A stretch of DNA of 64,000 bases from Plotosus lineatus. Taxonomy: Eukaryota; Chordata; Actinopteri; Siluriformes; Plotosidae. Within the stretch, counting starts at the first letter, position 1, and each line of letters begins with the position of its first letter. Made by a program: the position numbers and the translations under genes. The stretch spans positions 8,840,580 to 8,904,579 of the forward strand of contig CM045729.1 of the NCBI GenBank assembly GCA_024760905.1, in the 5' to 3' direction. The notes under the pieces were generated by a model, which saw nothing but the letters and a program-made list of their open reading frames with translations, was not told the DNA's origin and searched no databases. Shown piece by piece: positions 23,901 through 34,124 of this stretch.

Positions 23901-26900
23901 AGTGCTTCCAGATGACTGGACAACTACAGCTAATGTGATCAGGGAGACAGGTAGGAGAATACTTGGTGTGTCATCTGGAAGGAAAGTAGATAAGGAGACT
24001 TGGTGGTGGAATGAGGAAGTGCAGGAGTGTGTACAAAGGAAGAGATTAGCTAAGAAGAAGTGGGACATTGAGAAAACCGAAGAGAGTAAACAGGAGTACA
24101 GGGAGACACAGCGTAAGGCAAAGGTAGCAGTGTCAAAGGCCAAACAGAGCGCATTTGATGACTTGTATGCTCGGTTGGAAAGTAAGGAGGGAGAAAATGA
24201 TTTATATAAGGTTGGCACAGAAGAGAAATAGAGATGGGAAGGACGTGCAGCAAGTTAGAGTGATAAAGGACAGAGAGGGAAATGTATTGACTGATGACAG
24301 AAGTGTGCTGGGAAGATGGAAAGAGTACTTTGAAGAGCTGATGAATGAGGAAAATGAGAGAGAAAAAAAGAGTAGAAGAGGTGACTGTTGAGGACCAGGA
24401 AGTAGCAAAGATTAGTAAGGGTGAAGTGAGGAGGGCATTAAAGAGGATGAAGAATGGAAAGGCAGTTGGTCCTGATGACATACCGGTGGAGGTATGGAAG
24501 TGTCTAGGAGAGGTAGCAGTAGATTTTCTGACAAGAACATTTAACAAGGTCTTAGAGAGTGAGAGGATGCCAGAGGAATGGAGGAGAAGTGTGCTGGTGC
24601 CCATTTTTAAGAACAAGGGAGACGTGCAGAGTTGTGACAACTACAGAGGGATAAAGTTGATGAGCCATACGATGAAGTTATGGGAAAGAATAGTGGAAGC
24701 TAGACTAAGGGCAGAAGTCAGCATTTGTGAACAACAGTTTGGTTTCATGCCAAGAAAGAGCACCACAGATGCAGTGTTTGCCTTGAGGATGTTAATGGAG
24801 AAGTACAGAGAAGGTCAGAGGGAGCTGCATTGTGCCTTTGTGGATCTAGAGAAAGCATATGACAGGGTGCCGAGAGAAGAACTGTGGTATTGCATGAGGA
24901 AGTCTGGAGTGGCAGAGAAGTATGTTAGAGTGGTGCAGGACATGTATGAGAGATGTAAGACAGTGGTGAGGTGTGCTGTCGGTGTGACAGAAGAGTTCAA
25001 GGTGGAGGTGGGACTGCATCAAGGGTCAGCTCTCAGCCCCTTCTTGTTTGCTATGGTGATGGACAGGCTGACAGATGAGGTTAGACAAGATTCCCCATGG
25101 ACTGTGATGTTTGCAGATGACATTGTGATCTGTAGTGAGAGCAGAGAACAAGTGCAGGAAAATCTAGAGAGGTGGAGGTATGCCCTGGAAAGGAGGGGAA
25201 TGAAGATTAGCCTCAGTAAGACAGAATACATGTGCATGAATGACAAGGACCAAAGAGGAACTGTGAGATTACAGGGAGCAGAGATAAGGAAGGTGGAGGA
25301 TTTTAAGTACTAAGGCTCAACAATCCAGAGCAGTGGAGAGTGTGGAAAAGAGGTGAAGAAGCGCATGCAGGCAGGTTGGAATGGTTGGAGAAAAGTGTCC
25401 GGTGTGATGTGTGATAGGAGAGTATCGGCAAGAATGAAAGGAAAAGTGTACAAGACGGTGTTGAGGCCAACGATGTTGTATGGGTTAGAAACAGTGGCCC
25501 TGGGGAAAAGACAGGAGGCAGAGTTGGAGGTAGCAGAGATGAAAATGTTGAGGTTCTCTTTGGGAGTAACGAGGATGGATAGGATTAGGAATGAGCACAT
25601 CAGAGGGATAGCACATGTAAGACGTTTTGGAGACAAAGTCAGAGAGGCTAGATTGAGATGGTTTGGACATGTACAGAGGAGGGATAGTGAGTATATTGGT
25701 AATAGGATGCTGAGGCTGGAACTACCAGGCAAAAGGCCTAGAGGAAGACCAAAGAGACGATTCATGGATGTGGTGAAGGAGGACATGAAGGTCGTTGGTG
25801 TAAGAGAAGAAGATGCAAAGGATAGGGTGAGATGGAGGCAGATGATTCGCTGTGGGACACACCCCTGAAGGGAAAAGCCGAAAGGAAAAGAAGAAGAAGA
25901 TTGCAGTAATAACAACCTCTACTTTTCTGCCCTCTTGTTGCTTGCTTGCAGTTGTGAGTGTAAAAATAAACATGTGAAATTACGTCCGTTATTATGATGA
26001 ACAGAATTACATAATCATTTAACTACCTGGATGTAGAAACGCACCTAAAGTCGTCAGCGTGTTTCTGTCCCTTGCTAAAAAGGGTTGTGATAGGAAGGGC
26101 ATCCGACGTAAAAACCTCTGCCAAATCAAACGTGCGAATCAGATGATTCGCTGTGGCGAATCCCGAGTAAAAGGGAAAAAGCTGAAAGGAAGACAGACAA
26201 TGTAGAGACGCAACTGCATTGTTGAGAAGCCTCTCCCTACAGCACGTTGCTCAAGCACCCACATGCGAGCTCTTTTCTCGAGCTGAGGCCATCGAGCTTT
26301 TATCCCGTGAAGAGCTTTTTTTTGTTTTCTTTATTGCAGTAATAGTAATCTCTGCTTTTCTCCAGTCGCTCACAAGTTTCTCGTTCATTGCAAACTTTCT
26401 GCTGCTCGATTACCATTTTCTGCTGCATATTTCACTACTTGCAGCTTGTAATCCGCAGAATAGGATTTTCTTTTTGGGGCAATTTCTTCAGTGGTGGATA
26501 AGAAGGTACTGGTACTCAAGCTTAGAGTGCCCTCTCATGGTTGTGAGTGTAAAAATAACAAATATGGAAATTATCTCATTATTATGACAAACAATTATAT
26601 GTAAAAAAAAATCCCATATAAGTCTCTCTGGAGCATAAGTCGCACTTTCAGCCAAAGTATTAAAAAAGTGCGACTTATAGTTTGGAAAATACGGTACAAT
26701 TATTTTTACCTAAAGCTATTATTAGCGAATTCTAGGCTATTCTTTCTGTCCATGTTGATCATGCTGTTTCTACAAGGAATGTTATCGTGCATCCACCAGG
26801 CTTCAATACATATTGGCCTAATACATTAAAAAATGTGGATAAAGTTTTTTTCTAAATCTGCAAAAATGTAAAAGGTCACATCACACATTTCAGTTCCAGT

Positions 26901-27601
26901 TTTGTGATCAGACCCACATTCACATTCCCATGTTAAGGAAAATGCTGCAACACGAGGCCAATTATGCAAAAAACCAACAACCCACAAAAGTATGAACAGT
27001 TTTATGTGAGGTGTGCATCTGTGTGTGTGCGCACGACTTTATGTGTGCATTTATATTTTATTTAAATCTTATGCATTACTTTTTAAGATAGAATTGTCAA
27101 TATAAGCATTTATAGGGATCCCTCACTTTCCGTGGTTAATTGGGACCAAGATCCCCTACAACTACGGAATTACACAAAGTAGGATCAACCCCCCCGGACT
27201 GATGTATACTTAAATGTGTATATAATATCAAATAAATATTCGATACTATAAATGCTTATAATAATTAAACATTCAAAAATAATGTATAAGAATGTAAATA
27301 AAATATAAATACACACATACAAACGTGCACGTGCAACACAGACGCGCACCTTACATAAAAATGTAAGTAGTTTTGAAATGGGGTTTTGGGTTGTTTTTTG
27401 TTTGGGTTTTTTTTTTTTTTTTTGCATAGTTGGCCTTGCTCTGCAGCATTTATTTTTTAAGTTAATGAATATTAAAAAAAAAAAAAAAAAAACGAGATGC
27501 ACTGAAGCTGTATGAATTGAAGCGCGAAGTAGCGAGGGATCCCTGTATAGCGTTGAATACGTATTTATTGATATTATACATGTAAGAATACGTCGATCGG
27601 G

Positions 27602-27659
<58 letters not shown>

Positions 27660-28586
27660 GGATCCCTCGCTACTCTGTACTTCAATTTCTGTGGCTTCAG
27701 TGCTTTGCAAGTTTTTCAAAAAAAAAAAAAATTTTGTATACATCGAAAAATAAAAAAATAAGCAAATTGAGGAAAAATAAGGAAAAAGTTAAGGAAAATG
27801 CCATAAAACAAGGCCAATTATGCAAGAAAAACCCAAACAAACAAAAACAACCAACAAAACTATTTCCATTTTTATGAGGTGCGCATCTGAGTGTGTGCAC
27901 GTGGACGTCTTACATCTTATTCATTATTTTTGAATGTTCAACTGTTATTATAAGCATTTATAGCATTGAATATGTATTTATTGATATTATATACATGTAC
28001 GTATATGTCAGTTTGGGGTTGATCCTACGTCATGGAAATCGGCAGACACGGGAGGGGGGTGTCTTGGTCCTCATTAACCGTGGAAAGTGAGGGAACCCTG
28101 TATATATTAATTAATTACACACACAATTTATACACACAATTATAACACATACATAAATACACACAATTTCCTTCAGAATCAATTCTGACATACACATTCT
28201 ATATACAGTATATCTTCTTTTCCTTTCGGATTTTTCCTTTTTTTTTTCAGGGGTCACCACAGCGAATCATCTGATTCGCATGTTTGATTTGGCAGAGGTT
28301 TTTAAATTGGATGCCCTTCCTGACACAACTCTTTAGCAAGTGGCAGAAACACCTGAAGGCTATACTGCTCCTCTTCACCAAAGTCAGCAATGGTCCTTTT
28401 TCATGAACCTCTCACCATAGACAGTGACAGTCATTGCTGGCCTTTGATAACCCAGTTAGCTGCACTGGGGGGGGAGAGGGGGGGGGGGAGAGAGAACAAC
28501 TTTATGGCGAGTGGGACTCAAACCCCCAACCTTAGTATCAGTGATCCAGTTCCCTTTACCAACCAGGCCACCACTGCCCTCATAAA

Positions 28587-28621
<35 letters not shown>

Positions 28622-29204
28622 TACACACACACATACACACATACTCTGCCCTCATACAATATATCATATATACACACACACGCCAATGCTGTTAAGGGCA
28701 TGAAGAGCGAAAAGTTAAAGTCTAACATTCTCTGACAGTAGTCCGAATTTTTCGATTATAAAAATAAACCTTTTATCTATCTTAACATTTCTAGTTTTAA
28801 AAACCTTCGCTAAACGCGCATTTAACATCCATCAAACAGAATACACAACAATGATAAATAGGTGATACCATACATATTCACAAGTTGACATTAATATCTA
28901 ATATCCATAAAAAGTATTAAAATATATGTACTTATAAAAATATATAAAAACTATTGTAATAAATTAAACGAATACAGTTTGCTAACAGGAGCATTAGCAT
29001 TAGCTCCAGCAAGGTCACGTTACAGAGAAGCGAGTTAAATTAGTATTATTCAGAACACATTATTTGTTCAAAGTAAAAAACAAAACTGTAATTACAACTC
29101 TTACCTCCTCCCTCTCCATGAGCAGCAGCGGCTGAAAGCTGTCGTGTTTGAGCCGCACTTACGGAGCGCAGCAGAATCTGAGAGAGACGTCCAAACGCCG
29201 CCAT
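20296..29204 (-). CDS. cox6a1: Cytochrome c oxidase subunit 6A, mitochondrial (3 exons, complete)
   Basis: Nuclear-encoded small subunit of respiratory complex IV in the inner mitochondrial membrane. Exons: 29105-29204, 21144-21286, 20296-20382; joins are GT/AG and in phase (G|TG gives V), 109 residues, equal to the mammalian protein. Residues 1 to about 25 ([20 protein letters not shown]) are an Arg/Ser-rich, acid-free presequence. Residues about 35-60 ([20 protein letters not shown]) are the membrane helix. [14 protein letters not shown] then [14 protein letters not shown] and [11 protein letters not shown] are the family signature. The C-terminus ends GYEGHE; whether this is the 6A1 (liver) or 6A2 (heart) paralogue is not settled by sequence alone, 6A1 preferred. 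Intron 1 is 7.8 kb, stretched by nested transposons; intron 2 is 0.76 kb. It is head to head with a THAP-type exon at 29,484. Confidence 0.95.
20944..20989 (+). repeat. (CA)n microsatellite in cox6a intron 2
   Basis: About 23 CA units. The rest of 20,400-21,140 is intronic, with no further feature. Confidence 0.9.
21328..21670 (-). mobile_element. Family 1 SINE in cox6a intron 1
   Basis: Complete copy in minus orientation, ending at the right with GGGGCAGTGGTGGTCTAGTGG (read in minus). A perfect 16-bp target duplication TAATGTGGGCATGTGA flanks it (21,312-21,327 and 21,671-21,686). It lies only 26 bases upstream of the exon 2 target-duplication edge, close to the exon 2 acceptor at 21,287-21,288. 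Confidence 0.93.
22001..22180 (-). mobile_element. Family 1 SINE, partial
   Basis: Central body only (from AAACACGCTGACGGCTTTGC to the G-run and a degraded head). The LINE-derived tail is absent. 21,690-22,000 is otherwise featureless intron. Confidence 0.7.
22745..25899 (+). mobile_element. Full-length RTE-clade LINE with target duplication (copy ii)
   Basis: 3,155 bp from AATGCAGCCG to GAAAAGAAGAAGAAG, flanked by a perfect 17-bp duplication ATTGCAGTAATAACAAC (22,728-22,744 and 25,900-25,916). The 5' UTR is about 120 bp and the 3' UTR about 30 bp after the stop TGA at 25,866-25,868. The single ancestral ORF encodes endonuclease ([40 protein letters not shown]) then RT ([38 protein letters not shown]) and a C-terminal [13 protein letters not shown] region. 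It is now in pieces 22,867-24,231, 24,345-25,313 and 25,353-25,868: two frameshifts (about 24,210 and 24,365 in an A-run) and one stop (25,311, TAA). Hence not autonomous. The EN part is often labelled craniofacial development protein 2-like in databases; here it is plainly LINE. Confidence 0.93.
26053..26198 (+). mobile_element. Family 1 SINE, 5'-truncated
   Basis: Only the LINE-related 3' half (GTCAGCGTGTTTCTGTCCC ... GGGAAAAAGCTGAAAGGAAG). Flanks TGTAGAAACGCACCT and TGTAGAGACGCAACT are a probable 15-bp target duplication, so it is a separate 5'-truncated insertion inside the MITE-like element. Confidence 0.75.
27111..27548 (-). mobile_element. MITE with GGGATCCCTC ends, copy 1
   Basis: Ends TATAGGGATCCCTCACTTTC and the complement of GTAGCGAGGGATCCCTGTATA. 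Internal AT-rich part holds CATTTTCCTTAAC-type motifs and T/A homopolymers. A second copy in opposite orientation follows at 27,659. 26,700-27,110 has no recognisable feature. Confidence 0.65.
27606..27650 (+). repeat. (TA)n microsatellite
   Basis: About 22 TA units between the two inverted MITE copies, ending in a short (CA)n. Confidence 0.9.
27659..28102 (+). mobile_element. MITE with GGGATCCCTC ends, copy 2
   Basis: Starts GGATCCCTCGCTACTCTGTA and ends GTGGAAAGTGAGGGAACCCTG. Same internal order as the copy at 56,964-57,467 and reverse of copy 1. Confidence 0.65.
28213..28580 (-). mobile_element. Family 1 SINE
   Basis: Minus orientation, from CTTTTCCTTTCGGATTTTTCC to CCACCACTGCCC. A TA-rich microsatellite (28,588-28,614) follows. 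It is in cox6a intron 1. 28,720-29,100 is AT-rich intron without features. Confidence 0.85.
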
Positions 29205-29483
29205 TTTCCTTCACAACTGAAACACAGGAAAACGGAAACGGAAGTTGAATTAACAACCTCTGGTGACGTTTGTTACCAATGGCCAATGACGTGAAGACAA
29301 ACTAGACTGCGGACAGGCCCCTTTCACGTGGTGATTCAGCTTCAACTTCCGGTTAGGGCAAAACAGTGCTTCGGGTACTATTTTCAATTGAAAGTTAAGT
29401 TTGGCGTCCTTATAATTGTACGTTTTGAAACATAACATCAAATTTAATTGGAATACGTTAGGATTAACTTGTTTTGTGTAAAT
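29205..29483. promoter_or_regulatory. Bidirectional promoter between cox6a and a THAP-type gene
   Basis: 279 bp separate the two ATGs. Visible motifs: CCAAT at 29,276-29,280 and 29,283-29,287, CRE-like TGACGT at 29,264-29,269 and TGACGTGA at 29,287-29,294, E-box CACGTG at 29,325-29,330, ETS-type ACTTCCGG at 29,345-29,352. No TATA box. NF-Y, CREB/ATF and ETS sites are usual in promoters of nuclear respiratory genes. Transcription start sites are inferred to lie here. Confidence 0.55.
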
Positions 29484-29554
29484 ATGGTGAATTTTTGTTG
29501 CGCTGTTGGCTGTCAAAACCATGCAGGCGGTCGCAAAGAAGCAACTTTTCACCT
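29484..29554 (+). CDS. First exon of a THAP-type zinc-finger protein
   Basis: MVNFCCAVGCQNHAGGRKEA then TFH, ended by a strong donor (CACCT|GTAAGTGAG). The N-terminal C-C-A-V-G-C-x-N with F-H about 13 residues later is the start of a THAP domain (C-x2-4-C zinc ligands, DNA-binding). The exon ends in phase 2. The following exon with the conserved W, C-x2-H and AVPTIF parts was not found before 31 kb, so the gene may be dead, rearranged, or use the exon at 30,280. Confidence 0.5.
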
Positions 29555-29715
29555 GTAAGTGAGTTTCAGTTTAACTGTCAATTTACAGTTTGGGAGTTGA
29601 TGTTTGGTTTTGAATTCATTTACGTACTGTTTGAAATAGAGACGCCATGTTTATTTTGACTTTTTGTTAATATTATTAGTTAATGTTCTTGCTTTCAGAG
29701 AAATACTGCAACCCC

Positions 29716-29806
29716 TTCTTCTTGTCGTTTCGGCTTTTCCCTTCAGGGGTTGCCACAGCGAATCATCTGCCTCCATCTCACCTTATCCTCTGCATCTTGA
29801 AAAGAA
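29716..29806 (-). mobile_element. RTE LINE 3'-end fragment
   Basis: Minus: about 85 bases of the RTE 3' end (GATGCAGAGGATAAGGTGAG ... GGGAAAAGCCGAAACGACAAG), severely 5'-truncated. It lies immediately after a possible acceptor (TGCTTTCAG, 29,691-29,699) of the THAP-type gene. Confidence 0.75.
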
Positions 29807-30279
29807 GAAGACTGTGAGTGTCAGTCTGTTTTCAGCCATATATCATTGGAAGGGCCTTTCAACAAGGTTCATGAGGAAGTTACTTCTTGAATCGCTGTTC
29901 TGGACGGAAAATTGGTCTCCAGTGGAGCTTTGTAAAATCCAATTATATGTATCAGTACAGCAACATTTTGAGTTAAGAGTTAGAATTACAATATGTACAC
30001 AATTTATAGCATCATATGGATGAGGGTTGGCGGTGTCCATCTGTTGACCTTAGCATTTTCATCTTCTTAAAATTTACCACAGGAAATGTTTCTATATTAT
30101 GTGTGTGAAGTTCCATCGGCCCGTCAATAACATAAGTTCATATGGTGGTGCCACCTGTCATAGTAATTGAATTCCATGAAAAAAAAATACGGATGTTTAT
30201 GTATCATATATTAAAATTTTCCTTATGAACTCTCAGAGTTTTTTGTGCGATGGTACTTCAAATGTCTCTGTTTTTTCAG

Positions 30280-30484
30280 TGTACCTAACGCCTTACATGT
30301 AACAACCAATGACGTAGAAGAAAAACGAGACAGCGCACAGGCGCACACCCATCTGACAGTTCTCATAATACTCATGTGTTCTTTGATGCTTGTCACCTGC
30401 TTAAAAATGTCAGAGGAGCACTTCATTCTTGAAGAGAAATTAAAACGTCTGTTGGTACAGCTAAATTTTTTGCAGGAACTTTAA
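30280..30484 (+). CDS. Candidate terminal exon with a hydrophobic helix
   Basis: TCTCTGTTTTTTCAG is followed by an open frame (V-P-N-A-L-H-V...) of 67 residues to TAA 30,482-30,484. It has a hydrophobic segment LTVLIILMCSLMLVTCL and a charged leucine-rich C-terminus (EEKLKRLLVQLNFLQEL), possibly a coiled coil. One leading base means the upstream exon must end in phase 2, as the THAP-type exon does. No homologue was recognised. 30,490-31,130 has nothing recognisable. Confidence 0.25.
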
Positions 30485-31129
30485 GCTTCTGAAGGTTTAC
30501 GTGCTGTAAACAAACTTACTATTTAACATATTCGCTTCTGAAAGAAAACACTGAATGTGAGGTTTGCAGCACAAACAATGCGTTCTTCAGTAGCTGCTGC
30601 TTTAAGGTATGGACGTCAAATAGGTTGTGATGATTTTGATGACTGTGAAGGGACAGCAAAACTCTAAGGCTCTAACCCTAAGGCTCGTTTTATACCGTTA
30701 CTTTTGCAAAAGAAAAATTTTTCAAGGTTTGTGATATATTGTGATACGTTATTGATAATACAATAAAGGATATTCGATAAAAAAAATCTTTTACTTTTCA
30801 CTTTACAAAATTTGCACGTTTCCTATGGATGTCAGTTCGTCACCCATTATTAATATTTATTCAATCTTTCCCACCGGATGTGACTAATTCATCACGTATT
30901 ATTATTTTTTATAATTAATGCAAAATTCATATTTTCAGTACATATTATCTTTAACCAGCTTACCTAAGTCCCAAAAAAAAGCATGAAATATTTTTTACAG
31001 CTAGGAAATAATTCAGGGTGTAAAGGGTTAAATGGTTTAATAAATAGTTTTCTTTTACTTTTAACACATATTTCATACATATTTCATACAAAATATGTGT
31101 ACTTTTATAATTTTTATATGGTTTATGGT

Positions 31130-31250
31130 GTAGTCTTGGGAGCCTTGGAACGAATCACGCATTTTACATGTAAAATGCACCTCTACTTCGAAAACTCCAG
31201 GTTCCGAAAAAGGCGCTGGAACGGATTAATTTCGTAAGAAGGTGGTTAAT
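31130..31250 (+). mobile_element. Tigger-like fragment
   Basis: CATTTTACATGTAAAATGC and GGCGCTGGAACGGATTAATT match the 3' part of the element at 15,552-16,671 (including its SINE target site). Confidence 0.6.
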
Positions 31251-31419
31251 TGTAAGTTGAACTATATTTCTTTCTTTTTTTTTTTTAGTGTTAATAAAGA
31301 TACAATGTTATGCAAAGGTGGACTAATAAATTTATAGACAAATAATACTATTTATAGTCGCTCGCGGGACAGTGGGGGGCGTGAAACATTTTTTTCTTCC
31401 TAGAGGGGGCGCCACAGAA

Positions 31420-31560
31420 AATAATTGACAGTAAGAGACATGGCCGGCCTTTGATAACCCAGTTAGCTGCACTGGGAGGACAGCAGTGACGGCCGGTGAT
31501 AGTGGGGCTTGAACCCCCAACCTTGGGATCAGTAATCCAGCCACCAGCCACCACTGCCCC
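31420..31560 (-). mobile_element. Family 1 SINE fragment shared by both duplication units
   Basis: Minus-strand SINE head and centre with the rare CAGCAGTGACGGCCGGTGAT variant; the orthologous copy is at 55,035-55,250 with the same right flank (GTCTATGAATGTGTTATTTC). Confidence 0.8.
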
Positions 31561-31894
31561 TGTCTATGAATGTGTTATTTCTAAAATCCTCAAATTGAAT
31601 CCAGACATGAAGTAACTGATGATCCCTTGTTTTGAGTGAATGTATTTTTTCATTCTTCATTCTGTGTTGATCTACAGGTTAATATTTAACACCTGTGCCC
31701 TTCTCGTTACGCTTCGGTGTTCAGTGCACAAACTGACATTAATAACGTAAACACGCTGTGATTTACAGAGATTTTTTCTGTTTGTCTGTTAATTTTTGTT
31801 GATTACAAAACAGTGAAGTAGTTTAAACACCCGATCTTGTGATCTGGTAAGGATTTCAGATTCTCTGATCATCACTTTCTTTTAAAATGCACAC

Positions 31895-31897
<3 letters not shown>

Positions 31898-31947
<50 letters not shown>

Positions 31948-31969
31948 CATAATAATAATCATAATAATA
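31898..31969 (+). repeat. (AAT)n microsatellite
   Basis: About 24 AAT units with CAT interruptions; only about 7 units at the matching place in unit B (55,591-55,611). Confidence 0.9.
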
Positions 31970-32599
31970 AATTAAAAGGTTTATTTGGCTTTATTTTGGA
32001 TTAAAGACTGTATAAAAGTACATTAAACTAAACCTTAATAAAATCATGAGGAATATATCGTTTCTTAAAGGTGAGTTGGAAATTTTTGACTGTTTCACTA
32101 TTAACTGAACCCCAAGAGAATTTTTTGTTAAATTAGTAAATACTAAATGGGAACAGTGTGATTTGATTGGTTTGTTAAAAACATTACATTCTGAATTGAT
32201 AATTGGCAGACACTGTTACTTGTCACTGTCAGTGTCCCGCTTTAAAATGTAAAAACAAAGTCTTGGAAAATCCACTTTTATTGGCCAATCAGCAACCTTC
32301 ACCTCACCTTTTGTGAATAATTGTTAATTATCTCGAAATAGGGAGCCAATTAGATCTTGTCATTTCTGCATCATGTAAATTGTTTTTAATTATTATGTTC
32401 ATGAGTAATCAGTAGAGAATGTCTTTTTAATGGATATTAGTTATTTTTATATAGCTTATGATAAAAGCTTCAGTTATCCAATAGCCACTTTTTGTAAAAA
32501 AAACAAAAAATAACAAAAAAAAACTTAAGGCAATAGATGTTTTGAGCCACAGACTTTTTTTTTTTTTTTTTTATATAAAACCAAAATACAAGTGCTGAA

Positions 32600-32900
32600 T
32601 TACCGATCCTGAGGTTGAGGGTATAAGTTTCACTGTCAACGGTTGTCACTGCTGTCCCCCCATTGCAGCTAACTGGGTAATCAAAGGCCAGCAATATCTC
32701 TCATTGTCTATGGTATGAGGCATGTAAAAGAACCATTGCTGACTTTCGCCACGAATAGGCTGCATAGCTGGCAGCATATTTCTGCCCTGCAATGGCCTGG
32801 TGAGCTGTCCGGGGTGTACTCTGCCCTTGCCCAGAGTCAGCTGATATGGGCACCAGCCTCCCCACGACACTAATTCAGATTGAGCGGTTCAGAAAATGAA
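32600..32900 (+). mobile_element. Family 1 SINE fused to family 2 SINE tail
   Basis: Head and centre of family 1 (CAGCTAACTGGGTAATCAAA) run into a family 2 tail (GCAATGGCCTGGTGAGCTGT ... TTCAGAAAATGAATGAA). The same fusion is at 56,235-56,540 in unit B, so it predates the duplication. Confidence 0.7.
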
Positions 32901-33214
32901 TGAATACAGTGTCTGCAGTTAAAAGATCCTCTTTTATGGACCACCTTGCCGCAGTGAAAGAGCTTGCGTGCTTCAATGACCCCAGGAGCTATGTTGGCTG
33001 GAGCTTAAGCTTCTGATAGGGCCACCCATGCCAAACAGGTCGACGGGTAGAAGCCACACAAAGAGCGGTCCACTGGTCCTCCAGGTTGGAGGTTGGGCTA
33101 ACAACCCTGTACCTTAAAAAAAAAAGTTTGTTACATAAACCTATACTAGTGTATCCAACATCGATGGCGACAGTAATGATGCACACCAAGTGACTGGACT
33201 GATGACGGACGACA

Positions 33215-34120
33215 GCCAAACTCGAGAGGGAGCTAGCACCCTGATGGTGGATTTACTGAAGCCGAAACAGAAGATGAGGATGGGATGCTGGAACGTCCAA
33301 TCCCTGTACCAGACTGGCAAGATGCCCCAGCTAGTTAAAGAGTTTGACAACTACAACTTGGACATCTTGGGGATCAGCAAGATCAGATGGACCAGCACTG
33401 GAAAGAGGAGACTAGTGTCTGGACACATCATTATCTTCTCGGGAAGATCAGATGACTGGCACTCAGAGGGAGTAAGACTACTTCTCAAAATAAAGACCAA
33501 AAAAGCATTAACAGAATGGAAACCAAGGGCACATTTTATGATCAGCTCCAAACAGCAATGGAGTGCATCTGGGCACATGACATGGTACTCATCCTAGGAG
33601 ACTTGAATGCAAAGGTGGGCAGTGACAACACTGGAAGGGAGCATGTTATGGGCAGGCTTGGAATTTGTACCATCAACGATAATGGAGAGAAACTAGTGGA
33701 CTCTGTGAAGAGAACAACCTGTTGATAGGAGGCACCTTTTACCAGCACAAACACATTCTCAAAACAATGTGGAGGTCACCAGAAGGGACCACCAAAAATC
33801 AGGTAGATCATATAATCATCAATCGAAGATGGAGGAGCTCTCTTCTGGATGTCAGAGCCTACAGAGGTGCGGACATCGCTAGTGACCACACCCTTGTGTT
33901 GGCCATCGTTTCCTTAAAGTTGAATCGATCATGAAGAAGACAGGCATGGCAGCAGAGGTTAGACTCTGACAAGCTGGATGAGATGCTCACAAAACAAGCA
34001 TTTGCAGTGGAAGTGCGGAACAAATTTCAGGCTCTAGGGGAAAAACAGGAGATGACAATAGACAGCTTCAATCAGGCCCTTTGGGAAGCAGAAGTAGTGG
34101 CTTATATCTACACCTCCATC
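33215..34120 (+). mobile_element. Non-LTR endonuclease remnant (LINE type C)
   Basis: MRMGCWNVQSLYQTGKMPQL, LDILGISKIRWTSTGKR, then LGDLNAKVGSDN, QVDHIIINRRWRSSL and GADIASDHTLVLA form an AP-type endonuclease (N-x-Q/E, E/K-x-R-W, GD-N-A-K-V, SDH) from a LINE distinct from the RTE family. Frames shift at about 33,500, 33,600 and 33,720. Confidence 0.75.
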
Positions 34121-34124
34121 CTAT

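Larger units (their letters stand above)
22351..26695. mobile_element. DNA transposon (MITE-like) host of nested insertions
   Basis: Ends ACCGTATTTTCTGGACTATA (22,351) and the complement of CTTATAGTTTGGAAAATACGGT (ending 26,695) form an inverted repeat starting ACCGTATTTTC; AGTCGCA motifs recur just inside. The core contains an internal duplication (GATGCAACTGTACTGTTGAC ... CCATCGAGCTTTTAGCCC at 22,601-22,703 versus GACGCAACTGCATTGTTGAG ... CCATCGAGCTTTTATCCC at 26,206-26,304). A full RTE LINE and a SINE are inserted in it. Class not certain. Confidence 0.65.

Noticed and set aside
22867..24231. Long endonuclease ORF that resembles database entries named craniofacial development protein 2-like
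   Set aside because: It is the first part of the RTE LINE bounded by target duplications at 22,728 and 25,900, with three sister copies in the window. It is not a host gene.
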